DNA of 64,000 nucleotides from Fibrobacter sp. UWB5 (lineage in GTDB: Bacteria > Fibrobacterota > Fibrobacteria > Fibrobacterales > Fibrobacteraceae). The stretch spans positions 186,001 through 250,000 of the forward strand of contig NZ_MWQH01000002.1 in the NCBI RefSeq assembly GCF_002210295.1. Direction: 5' to 3'. Below the pieces are notes generated by a model, which ran no database searches, had not been told where the DNA came from, and saw only the letters and a program-made list of their open reading frames with translations. This document shows positions 53,437 through 61,590 of this stretch, in pieces. Both the position numbers and the translations under genes were made by a program. Within the stretch, counting starts at the first letter, position 1, and each line of letters starts with the position of its first letter.

Positions 53437-54930
53437 ATGTTTACTGCGCTCGATTGGATTGTCTTAGTCGCATACTTGTTACTCTCAATCGCGATCGGCT
53501 TGTTTGTCTCGCGCGGTAATAAGAATTTGAAGGAATACATGCTGGGCGGCGGCTCCATTCCGTGGGTGGCCGTGGGCATTAGCCTTATTGCAACGTCTGT
53601 GAGTGCTACCACGTTCCTGGGCGCGCCTGCCGATGTCTATGGCGACAACATGACGTTCCTCATGTTCCAGATTGGTGCCTTCATTAGCATTGTGGTGGTG
53701 GGGCTTATCTTTATTCCCAAGTTCCGTACTTCTGGCATTAATAGCGCCTACGAACTTTTCGAAGTCCGCTTTTCCAGGCCCGTGCGCAGGCTTGCCGCCA
53801 TATTCTATTGTCTGCACTTGCTGCTCCGTACGGGAATCCTCTTGTATGCGCCGTCGCTTGTGCTTGCGCAGATTCTGCATATCGACTTGAAACTTGCGAT
53901 TATCGTGTCGGCGGCGGTGGCCATATTCTACACTTGGTTCGGCGGCATCAAGGCGGTCATTTGGACTGACGTGATGCAGTTCGTGGTGTTCTTTGGCGGT
54001 GGCGTGCTGGTACTGATTCTCATTTCGAATGCGGTCGGCGGCTTTGGCGAAATGGCGACCCTTGCCAGCGAAGCGGGCAAGACCAAGTGGTGGGACGCCT
54101 CGATGGATATCTCGAATGCGCGTACGCTTGTGTCGGCGGGCTTTGCCTATGCGATTCTTGAAATTGCCATTCGCGGTTGTGACCAGCAGTTTGTACAACG
54201 CTACCTGAGTTGTAAAGATGTGAAGGCGGCGAACCGTTCGAGCATTCTTTCAATGGTGCTTGGCTGTGCCGTTTCCGTCTTGTTCTACTGGGTGGGCGCC
54301 GCTCTCTATGTTTATTACCAGAAGGCTCATGTGGCTGCCCTTCCCGAGGGCTTGGGCCAGAATGACGTATTCCCTTATTTCATTGTCAATGGACTTCCGG
54401 TGGGTGTGACGGGCTTGATTGTGGCCGCCATTTGTGCGGCCGCCATGAGTAGCCTTTCGGGCGCTATCAATTCGCTGGGCAATACGTCGGAACGCGATTT
54501 CTTGAACTGGGACGAAAACGCCGGAATCGGTGGACTCAAGCGCGCCAAGATCTGGACTGTGGTCTGGGGCGTGCTGGGCGTTTTCTTTGCCTTGTTTGCG
54601 GCGACGCAGCAGGGGAGCTTGCTCAAGAACGCGCTCTTCTTTACAGGCCTTTTCACGGGCCCGCTTCTCGGTATGTTCGTGCTTGCCTTCTATGCCGAGA
54701 AAGTTTTCGGCACGGGTGCCGGTAAACTCCGTGGCTGGGCCGTTGTGGTTGCCGTGATTTGCGGTATGGGTAGTTTGATTCTTGTTCAAGGCATTCCTGC
54801 TTTTGGAGTGCCGGCTGTATTGGGTGGAATCTTTAGCTGGCCTTGGATGCCCTTTATCAGTATGACGACGACGATTGTGGTCGCCCTGCTTGTGAATGCG
54901 GTTGCAAACCTGTTGAAGGTTCGAAAATAA
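53437..54930 (+). CDS. Sodium:solute symporter (SSS family)
   Basis: This 497-residue transporter has about 13 hydrophobic helices. Family signatures include a KNLKEYMLGGGSIPWVAVGI-type stretch, ATSVSATTFLGAPADVY, WFGGIKAVIWTDVMQF, DQQFVQRYLSCKD and AAAMSSLSGAINSLGNTSERD. Members carry sugars, amino acids, sialic acid or other solutes with Na+. The exact substrate cannot be read. ATG 53437 lies just past the cyclase stop; a GTG at 53428 is possible. Confidence 0.93.
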   Translation: MFTALDWIVLVAYLLLSIAIGLFVSRGNKNLKEYMLGGGSIPWVAVGISLIATSVSATTFLGAPADVYGDNMTFLMFQIGAFISIVVVGLIFIPKFRTSGINSAYELFEVRFSRPVRRLAAIFYCLHLLLRTGILLYAPSLVLAQILHIDLKLAIIVSAAVAIFYTWFGGIKAVIWTDVMQFVVFFGGGVLVLILISNAVGGFGEMATLASEAGKTKWWDASMDISNARTLVSAGFAYAILEIAIRGCDQQFVQRYLSCKDVKAANRSSILSMVLGCAVSVLFYWVGAALYVYYQKAHVAALPEGLGQNDVFPYFIVNGLPVGVTGLIVAAICAAAMSSLSGAINSLGNTSERDFLNWDENAGIGGLKRAKIWTVVWGVLGVFFALFAATQQGSLLKNALFFTGLFTGPLLGMFVLAFYAEKVFGTGAGKLRGWAVVVAVICGMGSLILVQGIPAFGVPAVLGGIFSWPWMPFISMTTTIVVALLVNAVANLLKVRK

Positions 54931-54955
54931 GTTTCAGGAAAACTAGGGGTAAGTT

Positions 54956-55726
54956 ATGAACAAGGTAACATTGGGGCTCGTCCTGCTGGTCGCACTGCTT
55001 GGCTTCTTGCTGCTTTCGACCAATAAAGAAAACGCAATGCAGAATGCAATGCCGAAATCCTTGAAGGTGCCGTCTGTGGTCAGCGATGCGCAGATGTCGA
55101 CGGTCAAGGTGTCTGCTTCGGAATCCCGCAAGTATCAGGCGAACGAATTCGTGACGTTTGCCATGCTTGAATTGCGCGGCCGCGACAAGGAACTTCTCTA
55201 CAAGCAGCTTGAAACCCGTCGCCAGGCGATTTTTGAACAAATGAATAAACTCGATATCCAGAATTCCGATATCGAGCAGAACAGTGTCGACATGCGTAAG
55301 GAATGGTCCTACGACAAGGGCACTCGCAGCCTTACCGGCTATGTGGTGAGCCAGTCCTTTGCAATCCGTTGTTCTTCAAGGTCTGTAGCAGCCGCGGCTG
55401 TCGCTGTCCTCTCGGCGGAACTCGATGTCGAAATCGATCGCACCTCGGCTCGCCTCCAAAGCGAAGATTCCTTGCGCAAAGAAATCATACTCTCGGTGGG
55501 CAAGAAGGCTATGGACAAGGCAGAAAGCTACGCCGAAAGCGTTGGCGGCAAACTTGGCAAGGTAATCTCGGTCAGTGAAAACGGCGGTAGCGACCTTATG
55601 CACGGACGGCAAGTCCTGGGGGCAGCCAAGTTCAACGACTATAGCGAAGACGCCCTTCTTTCGTCTATCGCGGACTCCGTAAGCATCTCTGCATCGGTTC
55701 ATTTGGTGGTAGAATTGCTCCAATAA
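54956..55726 (+). CDS. SIMPL (DUF541) domain protein
   Basis: The 256-residue protein has one N-terminal membrane anchor or signal helix (VTLGLVLLVALLGFLLLS). A SIMPL/DUF541 domain (about 48-255) follows, with VKVSASESRKYQANEFVTF, ATxR-like TRRQAIFEQM, GYVVSQSFAIRC and AMDKAESYAESVGGKLGKV. This is an envelope-facing family of unclear biochemical role. It follows the symporter by 25 bp with GGGGTAAGTT upstream. Confidence 0.85.
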   Translation: MNKVTLGLVLLVALLGFLLLSTNKENAMQNAMPKSLKVPSVVSDAQMSTVKVSASESRKYQANEFVTFAMLELRGRDKELLYKQLETRRQAIFEQMNKLDIQNSDIEQNSVDMRKEWSYDKGTRSLTGYVVSQSFAIRCSSRSVAAAAVAVLSAELDVEIDRTSARLQSEDSLRKEIILSVGKKAMDKAESYAESVGGKLGKVISVSENGGSDLMHGRQVLGAAKFNDYSEDALLSSIADSVSISASVHLVVELLQ

Positions 55727-55901
55727 TACGGGCTAGTCACAAGGTCCTTGTTTGTCAAGACGTAGTTTATAAAAAACTTTTATTTTTGTGTTGATAAGTG
55801 TCCGAAAGGACAAAATTCGCTAACTGCTTATAAATAAAGGCGTTAGCTTTTGTTTTGCTTACTTTGTTGAAAATCGCTTTTAAAGCCCGTTTTCGGGAAT
55901 G

Positions 55902-55930
55902 TTGATAAGTTTAGTTTTGTAATCTTAAAT
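55902..55930 (+). promoter_or_regulatory. Candidate nrdD promoter
   Basis: TTGATA (55902-55907), a 17-bp spacer and TTAAAT (55925-55930) lie about 200 bp before nrdD. TTGATA is part of the repeated TGTTGATAAGT element. Confidence 0.45.
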
Positions 55931-55999
55931 TTACACAAAAAGCGCTATTTTTTTGAAAAATGTCTTCCAATGACAGATACATTTGTTATATTGTTTTCC

Positions 56000-56038
56000 A
56001 TATCTTGTGCTTCGGGCTTCTTTCGAGCCACAAGATAT
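56000..56038. promoter_or_regulatory. Palindrome ATATCTTGTG...CACAAGATAT before nrdD
   Basis: Perfect 10-bp arms are separated by 19 bp that contain an inner GGGCT/AGCC pairing. The arms partly resemble NrdR boxes (ACACWATATWGTGT), but spacing and match are imperfect. It is either a repressor site pair or an mRNA hairpin about 100 bp before the start. Confidence 0.5.
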
Positions 56039-56137
56039 AGTAAGTACCAGAAATGAAAGAAAAAAGTATGCTCGAAACGAGTTTCGCCCATAAATACGCT
56101 ATTAGGGGCTGATTCGCCGGGCAGCAAGGATTGGTAG

Positions 56138-58468
56138 ATGATAGTTTCTGTAAGGAAGCGCGACGGCCGTGAGATGCCGTTCAACATTGAAAAGATTGTC
56201 GACGCCATTGTCAAGGCATTCCGCGCATCTGGCGAACTTGACGAACAGATCAAGGCCGCCCAAAGTCAGTTGAATTTGTTGGGAAACGATGACGTGCTCA
56301 CGAGCACGGCCCTCAAGGTGTCCGCCGATGTGGTGGGCCGACTCGAATCCGAGGGCAAGAATGTTCCTGAAATCGAAGAAATCCAGGACGCTGTCGAAAA
56401 GGCTCTGACCGAAGGTGGCTATGCCGATACCGCCAAGAGCTACATCCTGTACCGTGCCGAACGTACCCGCGTGCGCGAAGTCAATACGCGCCTCATGCAT
56501 ACGCTCCGCGACATTACCTTCAGCTCTGCCAAGGAATCCGACCTCAAGCGTGAAAACGCCAACATCGATGGCGATACCGCCATGGGTACCATGCTCAAGT
56601 ATGGTTCCGAATCCGCAAAGCATTTCTACACCATGATGATGCTCAAGCCTGAGCACAGCCGCGCCCACATGGAAGGCGATATCCATATCCACGATCTGGA
56701 TTTCTATTCCCTTACCATGACCTGCTGCCAGATCGACCTCAAGAAACTTTTCAAGAACGGCTTCAATACCGGTCACGGTCATCTGCGTGAACCCAAGGAT
56801 ATCCGTAGCTACGCCGCTTTGGCCGCTATCGCTATCCAGTCTAACCAGAACGACCAGCATGGTGGTCAGTCCATTCCGAACTTTGACTACGCCATGGCCG
56901 ACGGCGTGCGTATCACTTACCGCAAGGCTTACCTTTCCAACATGGTCAAGGCCCTCATTCTTCTCACGGGCAAGACCGAAGAAGAAATCCAGCCGATTGT
57001 GAAGAAGCTCCATACCGAAATGGCAGAAATGGGCATGGTAGCGACGCTCGTGCCGAACGAAAAGTTCCAAGAAGCGGAAGCTCGCGAACTGTCCAAGACC
57101 TATGGCGAAGAAACCGTCAAGAATGCCCAGAAGTTTGCCGAAAAGATGGCCTACGAAGAAACCGACAAGGCTACCTTCCAGGCTATGGAAGCTTTCGTTC
57201 ATAACCTGAACTCCATGCACAGCCGTGCCGGTGCCCAGACTCCGTTCTCCAGCATCAACTACGGTATGTGTACCGAGCCCGAAGCCCGTATGGCGATGCG
57301 CAACTTGCTTCTCACCACCGAAGAAGGCTTGGGTGGTGGCGAAACGGCAATCTTCCCGATTCAGATTTTCCGCGTCAAGGACGGCGTCAGCCTCAAGCCG
57401 GGCGACCCGAACTATGACTTGTTCAAGCTCGCTTGCCGCGTGAGCGCCAAGCGCCTGTTCCCGAACTTCAGTTTCCAGGATGCCCCGTACAACTTGCAGT
57501 ACTACAAGCCGGGCCACCCCGAAACCGAAATTGCCTACATGGGCTGCCGTACCCGCGTAATCGGTAACCATTACGACCCGAGCCGCGAAATCAGCTTTGG
57601 ACGTGGCAACTTGAGCTTTACGTCTATCAACCTTCCGCGTATCGCCATCAAGATGAAGTCTGTCGACCTGTTCTTCAAGGAACTCGATCGCATGATGCAG
57701 TTGGTGAGCGACCAGCTCATGGAACGCTTTGCCGTGCAGAGCAAGCGCAAGGTCAAGAACTTCCCGTTCCTCATGGGACAGGGCGTCTGGATTGATTCCG
57801 AAAAGCTCGGCTGGGAAGACACCGTTGGCGAAGTCATCAAGCACGGTACGCTTTCCATTGGCTTTATCGGCCTTGCCGAAACCCTGGTGATGCTCACGGG
57901 CAAGCACCACGGCGAATCCGAAGCTTCTCAGGAACTCGGCCTCAAGATTATCGGCCACATGCGCGAATTCTGCGACAAGGAATCCGATCGTCTGGGCCTC
58001 AACTTCAGCTTGCTTGCAACACCTGCCGAAGGCCTTTCCGGTCGTTTCGTGCGCATGGACAAGAAGAAGTTCGGTATTATCCCGGGCGTTACCGACCGCG
58101 ATTACTACACCAACTCCTTCCACGTTCCGGTGTACTACAAGATTTCGGCTTTCAAGAAGCTTTCTCTGGAAGCCCCGTACCACGCACTCACCAATGCCGG
58201 CCACATCAGCTATGTCGAACTCGATGGCGACCCGACGCAGAACCTGGATGCCTTCGAAAAGATCGTGCAGCACATGGCCAAGGTGGGTATCGGTTACGGC
58301 TCCATCAACCACCCGGTGGACCGCGACCCGGTTTGCGGATTCGTGGGTGTGATCGGTGACAGCTGCCCGCGTTGCGGACGTAGCGAAGGCCACGCCATTT
58401 CCGAAGAAAAACTGAAGGAACTGCGTAGACTTTATCCGGGTATGCCTGCATTCAAGGGTATCCGCTAA
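56138..58468 (+). CDS. nrdD: Anaerobic ribonucleoside-triphosphate reductase, large subunit lacking the glycyl-radical motif
   Basis: Class III ribonucleotide reductase makes dNTPs without oxygen. The 776-residue protein has an ATP-cone (about 1-95; VRKRDGREMPFNIEKIVDAI) and the NrdD barrel, with HIHDLDFYSLTMTCCQIDL, HGGQSIPNFDYAMADG, NSMHSRAGAQTPFSSINYG and a likely thiyl-radical Cys470 in YMGCRTRV. The C-terminal Cys motif has only Cys733, Cys743 and Cys746; the usual first Cys is Asp730. The protein ends GMPAFKGIR without the RVxGY radical motif that normally closes NrdD. That motif is encoded by the next gene. Confidence 0.95.
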   Translation: MIVSVRKRDGREMPFNIEKIVDAIVKAFRASGELDEQIKAAQSQLNLLGNDDVLTSTALKVSADVVGRLESEGKNVPEIEEIQDAVEKALTEGGYADTAKSYILYRAERTRVREVNTRLMHTLRDITFSSAKESDLKRENANIDGDTAMGTMLKYGSESAKHFYTMMMLKPEHSRAHMEGDIHIHDLDFYSLTMTCCQIDLKKLFKNGFNTGHGHLREPKDIRSYAALAAIAIQSNQNDQHGGQSIPNFDYAMADGVRITYRKAYLSNMVKALILLTGKTEEEIQPIVKKLHTEMAEMGMVATLVPNEKFQEAEARELSKTYGEETVKNAQKFAEKMAYEETDKATFQAMEAFVHNLNSMHSRAGAQTPFSSINYGMCTEPEARMAMRNLLLTTEEGLGGGETAIFPIQIFRVKDGVSLKPGDPNYDLFKLACRVSAKRLFPNFSFQDAPYNLQYYKPGHPETEIAYMGCRTRVIGNHYDPSREISFGRGNLSFTSINLPRIAIKMKSVDLFFKELDRMMQLVSDQLMERFAVQSKRKVKNFPFLMGQGVWIDSEKLGWEDTVGEVIKHGTLSIGFIGLAETLVMLTGKHHGESEASQELGLKIIGHMREFCDKESDRLGLNFSLLATPAEGLSGRFVRMDKKKFGIIPGVTDRDYYTNSFHVPVYYKISAFKKLSLEAPYHALTNAGHISYVELDGDPTQNLDAFEKIVQHMAKVGIGYGSINHPVDRDPVCGFVGVIGDSCPRCGRSEGHAISEEKLKELRRLYPGMPAFKGIR

Positions 58469-58494
58469 TAAAAATTTCTAGTAAGGAGAATCAA

Positions 58495-58641
58495 ATGTCT
58501 GAAAAAGAACTGAACAAGTACGGTGAAGGTGTCGGATTCGAACGTATCCGTCGTATCACGGGTTATCTCGTCGGTACAGTCGATCGCTTCAATAACGCCA
58601 AGCGTGCCGAAGTGAACGATCGCGTGAAGCACGGCGTATAA
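58495..58641 (+). CDS. Detached glycyl-radical domain of NrdD (48 residues)
   Basis: The small ORF has the strong ribosome binding site AAGGAG seven bases before its ATG. It is in a different frame from nrdD, which ends 26 bp earlier with TAATAA. It encodes FERIRRITGYLVGTVDRF, then NNAKRAEVNDRVKHGV. This matches the C-terminal end of ordinary NrdD, where Gly of the TGY motif carries the stable radical made by NrdG. nrdG starts 1 bp after its stop. Probable role: a separate radical-bearing subunit that docks into NrdD. The separate start, stop and ribosome binding site argue against a simple sequencing frameshift. Confidence 0.9.
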   Translation: MSEKELNKYGEGVGFERIRRITGYLVGTVDRFNNAKRAEVNDRVKHGV

Positions 58642-58642
58642 T

Positions 58643-59200
58643 ATGGACGAATACCCTCGCTTGCGGATTGCCGGAATCGAACCCGAATCCTTCGTGGACG
58701 GTCCCGGAATCCGCATGACAATCTTTACCCAAGGTTGTCATCACAATTGTCCAGGGTGTCAAAATCCGCAGACCCACGATTTCAACGGGGGTCATTTTAT
58801 CGATATCGATGAAATCCTCGAAATGATCGAGGAGAATCCGCTGCTTGACGGAATTACGTTCAGTGGTGGAGACCCGATGGACCAGGCGGCGGCCTTGATT
58901 CCGTTAGCGCGAGAAATCAAGGAACGTGGGCTCAACTTGGTGATTTTCACCGGTTATACCTACGAACGCCTCATGGATCTTGCGCACGAACGCCCGGACA
59001 TGTTCGAACTGCTGACTTTTGCCGACATTTTGATCGACGGCCCCTTCATTATGGCGAAAAAATCGCTTGAAATCAAGTTCAGGGGTTCTACGAACCAGCG
59101 CATTATCGATGTGCAGCAAAGCTTGGTCGAAGGTCACGTGGTTCTTCACCAGATTCAACTGGACGAAATGAAGGTCCGGCCGGACTTGGTGTTGGCTTAG
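58643..59200 (+). CDS. nrdG: NrdD-activating radical SAM enzyme
   Basis: NrdG uses SAM and a [4Fe-4S] cluster to create the glycyl radical. The 185-residue protein has FVDGPGIRMTIFTQGC followed by HHNCPGCQNPQTHDF (the CxxxCxxC cluster site), the SAM-binding GITFSGGDPMDQ and DILIDGPF. Length is normal for NrdG. It follows the detached glycyl-radical gene directly, and its natural substrate is therefore likely to be the 48-residue protein, alone or bound to NrdD. Confidence 0.95.
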   Translation: MDEYPRLRIAGIEPESFVDGPGIRMTIFTQGCHHNCPGCQNPQTHDFNGGHFIDIDEILEMIEENPLLDGITFSGGDPMDQAAALIPLAREIKERGLNLVIFTGYTYERLMDLAHERPDMFELLTFADILIDGPFIMAKKSLEIKFRGSTNQRIIDVQQSLVEGHVVLHQIQLDEMKVRPDLVLA

Positions 59201-59226
59201 TTTAAATCTCTCTATTTGAATGTGGA

Positions 59227-59256
59227 AAACTGCTCCGAAAGGGGCAGTTTTTTTTT
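59227..59256 (+). terminator. Terminator of the nrd operon
   Basis: AACTGCTCC-GAAA-GGGGCAGTT (one T-G pair) is followed by seven more T. It lies 26 bp past nrdG. Confidence 0.92.
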
Positions 59257-59269
59257 CTGTAAAGCATTG

Positions 59270-59298
59270 TTGACATTATATATCTTGTTTGTTATATT
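59270..59298 (+). promoter_or_regulatory. Strong sigma70-type promoter
   Basis: TTGACA (59270-59275), an exact 17-bp spacer and TATATT (59293-59298). The gene at 59330 follows with AGGAGG as ribosome binding site, so strong expression is expected. Confidence 0.85.
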
Positions 59299-59329
59299 TT
59301 GTTTGCATTAATTATATAGAGGAGGACAA

Positions 59330-60646
59330 ATGCAGCTTAAATATGCATTTTCTTTTGCTGCCGTTGCAGCATTCCTTGCGGCTTGCGATAGCACTGTCAC
59401 GAACATCAACGACGATGCCAAGGCCGAAGGCACTATCACTATCAAGGTTGTAGACAATCATTCTGGCGCAGCTCTTTCTGGCGTGACCGTTTATTCCGTA
59501 GTTGACGACAAGGCCGTTATTGCGGATTCCCTGGGCCTTTCCGTGTGGAAGAACCAGGCTCTGGGCGATCATAGCTACCAGATCTCCAAGGATGGCTATG
59601 CTACGGTCCATGCTCTCGTGAATCTCGCAGAACAGGGCCAGGGCGACATTCCGCGCGTGGGCGATGTCATCCAGACTGTCCCGATGTACAAGGCCGGCGT
59701 GCAGGCTAAGGGCATCGTGCTGTTCACCGACGACAAGGGCAAGACGAACGGCGCTTCTGGCGTGACGGTCTATGCCAACCTGCCGAAGGAATTTGTTCCT
59801 TGCGAACTGACCACCAAGACTAGCGAAAGCGGTGAATACTCGTTCGACAAGCTTCCGGAAGGCGTCGAAGTGATGATTTCCGTGGGCCAGGAACAGATCA
59901 AGTCCAAGACCTACGTGGGTAACGATGTCAAGCTCGTGGGCGGCACTTCAATGCGCGCTGGCGACATCATCAACGTTTCTTCGATCAGCCTCGTAAAGAG
60001 CTCCGCTCAGATAGTGAAGATCGATGATAATACGTCGGAAATCGATACGAAGTCCGACATCACGTTTACCTTCGCTACAGAATTGGAAGCCGATTCCGTG
60101 ACCACTTCCCATTGGAGCGTTTCTAAGGGTAGCAGCAATGTCTTGATCTCTACTTCCTTGAGCAAGGACAAGCGCACTGTCTCGATTTCCCCGTATACAG
60201 GCAAGTGGACTGAAGACGCTTCTTACTCGGTGCGTGGAACGGTTTACTCTGTCGACGGTGCTTCTTCGACGGTGAGCTCGACCTTCGTGGTCGGCGGCGG
60301 TTCTTCTAGCGCTGGCAAGCCCGACAATGTCTCGGGCCTCATGATTGCCCAGGATCCGGACTACACTTACTATGCACGTCTTTCTTGGGATGAATCCGAC
60401 GACGCCACTCGTTACAATATCTACCAAAAGACGAATGTCGACAATGATTTCGCTTATCTGACTTACACGAGCTCGACCTACTACCGAGTCGACCTTGATA
60501 ACTACGGCTCCAAGGTCACGACGCTCTACTTCATTGTCCTCCCGGTCAACTCCGATGGCGTTGAAGCCGATATCGAAGGTGCCAAGACGGTGAAGTATAC
60601 TATCGAGTCTGACGATGAACTTGAAGAAGACGATGACGATCTGTAA
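59330..60646 (+). CDS. Lipoprotein with CarboxypepD_reg/Ig/Fn3-like modules
   Basis: This 438-residue protein has the lipoprotein signal MQLKYAFSFAAVAAFLAAC. Two carboxypeptidase-regulatory-like repeats follow (GTITIKVVDNHSGAALSGVTVY and AKGIVLFTDDKG then ASGVTVYANLP), a Big-5-like domain (about 225-330; ITFTFATELEADSVTTSHW) and a Fn3-like domain (about 338-430; ARLSWDESDDATRYNIYQ). The tail is a run of Asp/Glu. Likely a surface-anchored binding or structural protein. Driven by its own near-consensus promoter. Confidence 0.85.
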   Translation: MQLKYAFSFAAVAAFLAACDSTVTNINDDAKAEGTITIKVVDNHSGAALSGVTVYSVVDDKAVIADSLGLSVWKNQALGDHSYQISKDGYATVHALVNLAEQGQGDIPRVGDVIQTVPMYKAGVQAKGIVLFTDDKGKTNGASGVTVYANLPKEFVPCELTTKTSESGEYSFDKLPEGVEVMISVGQEQIKSKTYVGNDVKLVGGTSMRAGDIINVSSISLVKSSAQIVKIDDNTSEIDTKSDITFTFATELEADSVTTSHWSVSKGSSNVLISTSLSKDKRTVSISPYTGKWTEDASYSVRGTVYSVDGASSTVSSTFVVGGGSSSAGKPDNVSGLMIAQDPDYTYYARLSWDESDDATRYNIYQKTNVDNDFAYLTYTSSTYYRVDLDNYGSKVTTLYFIVLPVNSDGVEADIEGAKTVKYTIESDDELEEDDDDL

Positions 60647-60668
60647 TCCAGGAACTGTTTAGATACAA

Positions 60669-60704
60669 GAAAACCACCGGTAAATCCGGTGGTTTTCTTT
60701 TTTT
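60669..60704 (+). terminator. Bidirectional intrinsic terminator
   Basis: GAAAACCACCGG and CCGGTGGTTTTC form a perfect 12-bp stem around TAAAT, followed by seven T. It separates convergent genes. Confidence 0.93.
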
Positions 60705-60745
60705 GTATTGTAAACAACGAAAAGAGTGAACTCCAAAAGGATAAG

Positions 60746-61483
60746 CTAGTCGTCAATTTCGAAAGAAGAAGAACTTTCTCCTTCATCTTCTTCGCTGGAA
60801 CTAGAGAGTTCTTCGGTTTCGGAGGAGGAACTTTCTTCTTCCTCTTCGCTGGAACTGGAGAGTTCTTCGGCTTCGGAAGAAGAGCTTTCTTCTTCTTCGC
60901 TGGAGCTGGAGAGCTCTTCGTCTTCGGAAGAGGAACTTTCAATTTCTTCTTCGCTGGAGCTGGAGAGTTCTTCGTCTTCGGAAGAGGAACTTTCGATTTC
61001 TTCTTCGCTGGAACTGGAGAGTTCTTCGTCTTCGGAGGAAGAGCTTTCGATTTCTTCTTCGCTGGAACTGGAGAGTTCTTCGTCTTCGGAAGAAGAGCTT
61101 TCAATTTCTTCTTCGCTGGAGCTGGATTCTGCAATCGAAGAGGAGCTCTTGGGCGTCTCGATGGCATCGTCTTCATTGAAGACAGGCTTTTTCGAACTGG
61201 AGCTTACGTCTTTGGAAGAGGTGCTGCTGGAGGATTTCGTGAGTTCCTTTTCCCAACCGAGGGAAATCCATTCGCCATCCACGCAACGGTAGAAGCTGCC
61301 GTCGGCAAGCACTTGCACGACATCGCCCTTTGTAGAAGAGTTGCATTTTCCTAATTCGGCAATGGTCTTTACGACGCCATCGGGCATCGGTGCGGAAGAG
61401 GTAGCGGATCCGGAATCGGAATCACCGCAACCTCCCAAAATGGCCATGGAAATCATGGATGCGCCTAAGAACGCTTTTTTCAT
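60746..61483 (-). CDS. Lipoprotein with C-terminal Ser/Glu tandem repeats
   Basis: From ATG 61483 (GGAGA upstream) the protein has 245 residues, with Cys19 in ILGGCGDSDS. A short domain (about 38-75; IAELGKCNSSTKGDVVQVLA, then FYRCVDGEWISLG) has two Cys and a Trp and resembles a small module common in Fibrobacter surface proteins. After a Ser linker, the last 130 residues are near-identical 18-residue units (EEEIESSSSEDEELSSSS) and degenerate forms. Unlike other Ser-linker lipoproteins in the window, no domain follows the linker. Possibly a surface spacer or a gene that lost its distal domain. Confidence 0.85.
   Translation of the reverse strand: MKKAFLGASMISMAILGGCGDSDSGSATSSAPMPDGVVKTIAELGKCNSSTKGDVVQVLADGSFYRCVDGEWISLGWEKELTKSSSSTSSKDVSSSSKKPVFNEDDAIETPKSSSSIAESSSSEEEIESSSSEDEELSSSSEEEIESSSSEDEELSSSSEEEIESSSSEDEELSSSSEEEIESSSSEDEELSSSSEEEESSSSEAEELSSSSEEEEESSSSETEELSSSSEEDEGESSSSFEIDD
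60775..61130. repeat. 54-bp coding tandem repeat
   Basis: Identical or near-identical units start at 60941, 60995, 61049 and 61103, exactly 54 bp apart. Degenerate 48-51 bp units continue down to about 60775. The array keeps frame and may vary in copy number by slippage. Confidence 0.88.
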
Positions 61484-61590
61484 CCTGTTCTCTCCTTTAT
61501 AAGTTCCCAAATATTAATTTGTAACGAACAATATACAAATTTTAGGACGATTTTTAAAGATTTCATTGTCTTTTTAAACAAAAATGCTTC

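Larger units (their letters stand above)
55727..56137 (+). other. 411-bp leader region upstream of nrdD
   Basis: No gene is visible. The region holds a GNRA-type hairpin TGTCC-GAAA-GGACA (55799-55812), a GCTAAC...GTTAGC stem with a T-rich tail near 55828-55866 and CCCG-TTTT-CGGG (55886-55897). TGTTGATAAGT occurs twice, 110 bp apart (55790 and 55900), and a long palindrome lies at 56000-56038. Together these suggest a regulated leader for the reductase operon. No known riboswitch consensus was recognised. Confidence 0.5.

Noticed and set aside
55727-56137. Cobalamin or other known riboswitch before nrdD
   Set aside because: No recognisable riboswitch core was found, only generic hairpins.
56102-58393. 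Long minus-strand ORF opposite nrdD
   Set aside because: It mirrors the codon bias of nrdD and has no domain, ribosome binding site or family-like start. The same applies to the long opposite-strand ORFs over 40508-42145, 51618-53612 and 18433-19959.
58469-58494. A frameshift splitting a normal nrdD
   Set aside because: Joining the two parts would need removal of tandem stops plus a ribosome binding site and ATG in the right place. These are signs of a true gene boundary. Assembly error still deserves a check.
60775-61130. Possible CRISPR array
   Set aside because: The units are directly adjacent, coding and in frame, with no unique spacers or cas genes nearby.
60689-61354. Plus-strand ORF with repeated Phe/Gly motifs
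   Set aside because: It is the reverse of the Ser/Glu tandem-repeat gene; the apparent repeats are the complement of GAA/TCT codons.
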